64,000 nucleotides of DNA, taken from the NCBI RefSeq assembly GCF_002176815.1, contig NZ_CP021648.1, positions 496,001-560,000 of the forward strand, in the 5' to 3' direction. Source of the DNA: Acidovorax sp. T1 (GTDB lineage: Bacteria > Pseudomonadota > Gammaproteobacteria > Burkholderiales > Burkholderiaceae_C). Below, one piece after another: positions 60,483 through 64,000 of this stretch. A model generated the notes under the pieces. The model did not search any database. It was given only the letters and a program-made list of their open reading frames with translations, and was not told where the DNA came from. The position numbers were made by a program, and so were the translations under genes. Every line of letters begins with the position of its first letter. Position 1 is the stretch's first letter.

Positions 60483-61103
60483 CTACGGCTTGCGAGTGCG
60501 CGCGCTAAGTATCGGATGTATTTTATTCGCAGAGGAAATGTCGAGTAGGTGGAGTAACTGTTCTTTCTCCAAATTTGCTCTATTTAGTTCCTGCTGCAGA
60601 TCAACAAGTTCAGCTCGTGCCTGTTGCAGATCAAGCTCGGTGTCTCTGTGAGACTGTTGAAGTCCAGCATACAATTTTCCCCAAGCGGCAACTCGCTTCG
60701 CTAGACTTAGTCGTTCTATTGGAACATCATCGGAAATAGACGATTTATTGGCTAATCTCCATTGTTTAACCCAGTTGAAAACATCCTTCTGATTTTCTGT
60801 ATAAAAAGTTGTTGGGTGAATTTTCGCCCGTCTTGCTATTTCTGCAAAAGAAATACGCCCTTTGTTATGCGGATAGTTTCCGTGGTTTTCGGCGAGTTCA
60901 GTTTCTATGGTGGCTAACGCGGCACGCACGCGATCTTTGACTTCGCCGGATCGTCGAGCTGTCAAGCTCGATGCTTTCCCATCTGGCAGGGAAAGCGATT
61001 GGCTTAATGACAGATTATCAGCCTGCAAGTTTTTCAATCTGAAATCCAATTCATTTGCAAGTTTCCTTGTAGTATCTCTCGAACCGTGGGATCTTCCATC
61101 CAT
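60483..61103 (-). CDS. Tn554 TnpC-like small accessory protein
   Basis: This 206-residue protein has an HTH-like segment (RISFAEIARRAKIHPTTFYT) in the middle and a long C-terminal coiled coil (LDLQQARAELVDLQQELNR). This is the layout of the third protein of Tn554-type recombinase trios, which guides insertion orientation or specificity. It overlaps the end of the preceding recombinase by 70 bp in another frame, so a shorter start is possible. Base composition is visibly more AT-rich than in the lipid cluster. Confidence 0.65.
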   Translation of the reverse strand: MDGRSHGSRDTTRKLANELDFRLKNLQADNLSLSQSLSLPDGKASSLTARRSGEVKDRVRAALATIETELAENHGNYPHNKGRISFAEIARRAKIHPTTFYTENQKDVFNWVKQWRLANKSSISDDVPIERLSLAKRVAAWGKLYAGLQQSHRDTELDLQQARAELVDLQQELNRANLEKEQLLHLLDISSANKIHPILSARTRKP

Positions 61104-63342
61104 TTATTATGAAGATCTGAAAATCTCGAGATATTTGTCCGGATCTGCCCGGCCCAGTGTGCTTGCACCAAAAAATCCTTTGACAAAGCCGACGACTTAT
61201 AGCCTTCAATAGCAGCGCTAATACTTGCGTCCACATCTTCGCGAAGAAAGCCCTCCTCTAGTCGATGATGGCATAAAGAGCTACAGCTTGCAGGCTCGGG
61301 ATGTCCCTTACTTTTATTGCACGGCCCTGATTCGGTACCAGGGAATTTAGTGCAAACCACTCCTTGGCGCACCAATTGCCAAGCTTTCCCACCGAGCGTA
61401 AGAATGCTTGCTAATTCAAGTGCATCTGAAGCGCCCCAATCTACCCCAGACTCGCGGGCACGCTTAGTAGTTTGGTTTACAGCTCTCTGTAGTGCGAGAG
61501 CTGCCGGACCTCCGTAACCGCCGAACTGAAGTGAACCTCTTCCCTTCGCCTCAGCTTCCATCATCGCTTCGACAGCCTCTTTTGCTCGCATTATTCGAAG
61601 TTCGCGAGATACCACCTCAATATCTGCGCGAAGATTCTCATCGCTCAATATGTACGTCAATGTCATTTCGATGGACTTGTGCCCAAAAACCTGCATTAAG
61701 ATTTTCGGCGCCTCAATCAGCGCTAGAGCGACAAGCCGTGCAATAGTTTTTCTGATCCGATGGCTTCGCATTCGCTGGCCTCCTGGGTTAGCTTCTAACC
61801 CAAGATCTTTTGCATACTTTACAAGTGCTTTATTAATATCTATCAATGGCTCTGTCCGGCGACTTGACGCCGACGTTCCCAGTTGAGCCCATAGGTGATT
61901 TCCAAAAAGTGGGGACTTGCTCGGGGGTTGAGCGTCGCGTGAACCGATTTTTTCACCAATGCAAACTAATTTCCTCTGCCGCTCTATTGCGTTTACGGCG
62001 GCATTTGGAAGTACCCAGTCACGCTCCTCACCTTCGAATGCATCTACGAGCTTGAAAGTCTTGCCAATTGCATACGAAAGGCCATTTTGGAGTGAATTAG
62101 GCAATCTCTCTGTAGATGCAGTAGCTCCGAACGTCTGGCGGCCATTGACATAGATATGATAAATAAATGGGCGGCCTGCAGTGTATTCATAAGCCCCATG
62201 AATTGGCTGAAGTTTCTGGGTGGCCAAACGTTATCTACCCTGACTTCCTTGCGCTTTAAATGTGAATTACTGCCGAATTTCGAAAGGGATAGTTCGAAGG
62301 GTAGACTGCCAATTTCAACACCCTTACTATCCGTCCACTTGAAGTTCTGTAGAAATTTTTCAACTTGGTGCAAATACTGGTGATACTTTTTCAGTTGAGA
62401 AAATTCATGTTCTAGATTCGAGAACATCGAATAAACGAAGTCGGCGGCGGTAAGAATACTTCCGGAAAGCTCTTGAGTTAGCCAAAGGCTACACGTTCCC
62501 ATGTGCGCTATAAAATCATCCGGCAGCGGCAAATGAGGGTGACTTATTTTTTCTGCCTCTACCTTTTCAGCCGATCCTGCTACAGCGGTAGGTTTATTCA
62601 GATGCGGCTTGCTTAGGGGCGCGTCATGCCAAAAGCCGAGATCCCTAAATTTTTTCATTCGCTTAATTTCAGTGAGCAGGCATCCTCGCGCAGATGAACT
62701 AAAGGTCTGAAGATTGAATGGAGTATATCCTTCAAAATATTTTATGGGTTTTGAAGATTCGATACCAAAAAACAATGATTTCTGGGAACTTCGACTTGCT
62801 ATGAGATGGCGGGTGATGCTGTCAGCTAGCAACGCCGGCAAATGTTGGTAGGCGATTATAATTAGGGTTGTAACGTCAAGGGGCGCTCCGTTCCCACGAT
62901 TCCCCAGTCCTGATGGCCCGATTCTGCAAAGAACCAGATATTTTTTAAGAAACAGTACGGCCCCGATGAGTATCTGGAATGCGAATGCATAACCCCCCTG
63001 TGCCCTATTAATTTGGTATCTTTTTGCGGAATCCGCATTAGAAAACAAACTAAAGTGAGCTTTATGTTCGACTGGAATATAACTTAGGATCCGTCGCCAT
63101 AAGTCAATTCTTCTGAGACCCTCTTGAATAAATGGTGCCCAATGAGCCGGAGTCTCCCAAATTCCGAAGGTGTTGCCATGCATCAGAATAGATTGCAGTT
63201 CAACAATCTCAGATACGCCCAAATGTTGGATGCTTTGGAGATCAGTGGCTCTCAATGCATCGTCACAGGTAGAGGTCAGGAGTGAAGGCTCTAAATTCAT
63301 CGCTAATTTTGTAGGAGATGAATTTTTACTGGCTGATCGCAT
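61034..63342 (-). pseudogene. second tyrosine recombinase of the trio (Tn554 TnpB-like), broken by a frameshift
   Basis: From ATG 63342 the first frame runs to a stop at 62044 and contains AARRSELLHLQRDCL, the box I Arg region. A second frame (to 61034) contains RMRSHRIRKTIARL (HxxR) and FGHKSIEMTLTYI (C-terminal Tyr). Together they make one recombinase of about 765 residues. The switch fits one missing A in the run CCAAAATGG near 62083-62090, which would join IHSK to NGLSYAIGKTF. The frameshift could be mutation, sequencing error or recoding. Confidence 0.78.
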
Positions 63343-63361
63343 TTTGCTTTACTCCAGTTAT

Positions 63362-64000
63362 CTAAAGGCCGTCAAATTCGATAGCGCGGTGCTTGTTTTT
63401 GCTAATCAGATCAATCCACTTTTCGATTTCGGTATCGGCTTTTTCGCTGTCGTAGAACTTAAGAATTTCCTCTGTATTATTCAGTTCTTCATCGAAGGAC
63501 GAATTCAGGAATAATGCAATTGACATTCTGCTCTTTATATATCGGAGCTCCGCAACTCGCTTTGCGAGGCCTTGAATACTTTCTGGAAAGACAACCGCAT
63601 GCTCACAGAGCGTGCAACGTTGAACGGGGCAAAGTGTATTTCCGTCAGCGGTGAAATTTGGAGCAACGGTCTTTGGAGGTTGGGTGGGATTTTTGCAGCC
63701 GATATCAAGTCGGCTCCGCAAAAGCATGCGATACGAATTAAGCCTAAGCCGCTCATCGTCGCTTGGTTGCCCGTCGCGTGCCCATTTCGCTAGCACTGAT
63801 GGTTCAACTCTTTTTGAAATCTTAATTTCATGCCAGAGCGAGTCGCTAAATTTGCTATACAGCTTGTCTGCCTGCTCGTTAATAATATTGTTGTCCAAAT
63901 ATACTTGAGTACTTTTAAGGCTCCGATGACCAAGCGCTTTCATGACATGCAAAACCAGGCCGCCGCTACCACTGTATACGGATGCCGCGAATGCATCTCG
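63362..64000 (-). CDS. first tyrosine recombinase of the trio (Tn554 TnpA-like), N-terminus outside the window
   Basis: The frame is open at the window edge; its start lies beyond position 64000. Visible is the C-terminal catalytic region with HVMKALGHRSLKSTQVYLD, giving the last His/Arg region and the nucleophilic Tyr. A long tail follows with a possible zinc-binding cluster (CPVQRCTLCEH). It precedes the second recombinase by 19 bp on the same strand, the order seen in Tn554-type elements. Functional status cannot be judged from this part. Confidence 0.78.
   Translation of the reverse strand, partial: RDAFAASVYSGSGGLVLHVMKALGHRSLKSTQVYLDNNIINEQADKLYSKFSDSLWHEIKISKRVEPSVLAKWARDGQPSDDERLRLNSYRMLLRSRLDIGCKNPTQPPKTVAPNFTADGNTLCPVQRCTLCEHAVVFPESIQGLAKRVAELRYIKSRMSIALFLNSSFDEELNNTEEILKFYDSEKADTEIEKWIDLISKNKHRAIEFDGL

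Noticed and set aside
1..64000. tRNA or rRNA genes as integration sites
   Set aside because: I saw no tRNA-like cloverleaf end or rRNA sequence near any mobile element; this was a visual check only.

Overview
The window looks like part of a high-GC betaproteobacterial (Burkholderiales, probably Comamonadaceae-type) replicon. The evidence is a czcI-czcC-czcB-czcA/czcD metal-resistance locus with DUF4148 proteins, a DUF3108 protein and GC-rich chromosomal genes with 4-bp ATGA/GTGA overlaps. It has three zones.

Zone 1 (1-26623) is accessory DNA. It holds the 3' part of an IS21-type element, then small hypothetical genes. A second IS21-type element (2989-7219) carries an IS3-family element (3018-4625) nested in its istB-distal terminal repeats. 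Next come an orphan fliQ and a czcI-like relic, followed by the Co/Zn/Cd efflux locus: a czcI-like gene, two DUF4148 genes, czcI, czcC, czcB, czcA, small genes, czcD and a DUF6328 gene. An IS66 element (18867-21487) with an 8-bp target duplication splits the end of a LysR gene; that LysR remnant is itself fused in frame to a truncated Tat-type alpha/beta-hydrolase. A truncated IS1182-type transposase and a Tn3-family element with unusually long (about 106 bp) inverted repeats close the zone.

Zone 2 (26644-54784) is compact, very GC-rich and nearly free of mobile elements. Its centre is a lipid system that I read as bacterial sphingolipid (ceramide) synthesis, decoration and export. The synthesis genes are a serine palmitoyltransferase-type enzyme, its acyl carrier protein, a fatty acyl-AMP ligase, a GNAT-fold ceramide-synthase candidate and an SDR reductase. 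Additional acyl-chain genes are a cytochrome P450, a second acyl-AMP ligase fused to a carrier domain, a phosphopantetheinyl transferase and a desaturase/hydroxylase-like protein. Headgroup candidates are two sugar-phosphate-type nucleotidyltransferases, two CDP-alcohol phosphatidyltransferases with extra N-terminal domains, a nucleotidyltransferase-like protein, a lipid (ceramide?) kinase and glycosyltransferase-like proteins. Transport candidates are an LptF/LptG-like permease pair and an MsbA-like ABC exporter, with an LpxL-like acyltransferase at the end. The pathway is an inference from families and context; the final lipid cannot be read from sequence.

Zone 3 (54852-64000) begins with arsR (with a perfect palindromic operator) and arsC. 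The following arsB is cut after about 50 codons by a third IS21-type element. A second copy of the same IS3 element sits in that IS21's istB-distal end, at the equivalent position to the first copy and with the same 3-bp target. The window ends in a visibly AT-richer Tn554-like trio on the minus strand: a partial tyrosine recombinase, a second recombinase broken by a frameshift, and a small coiled-coil protein.
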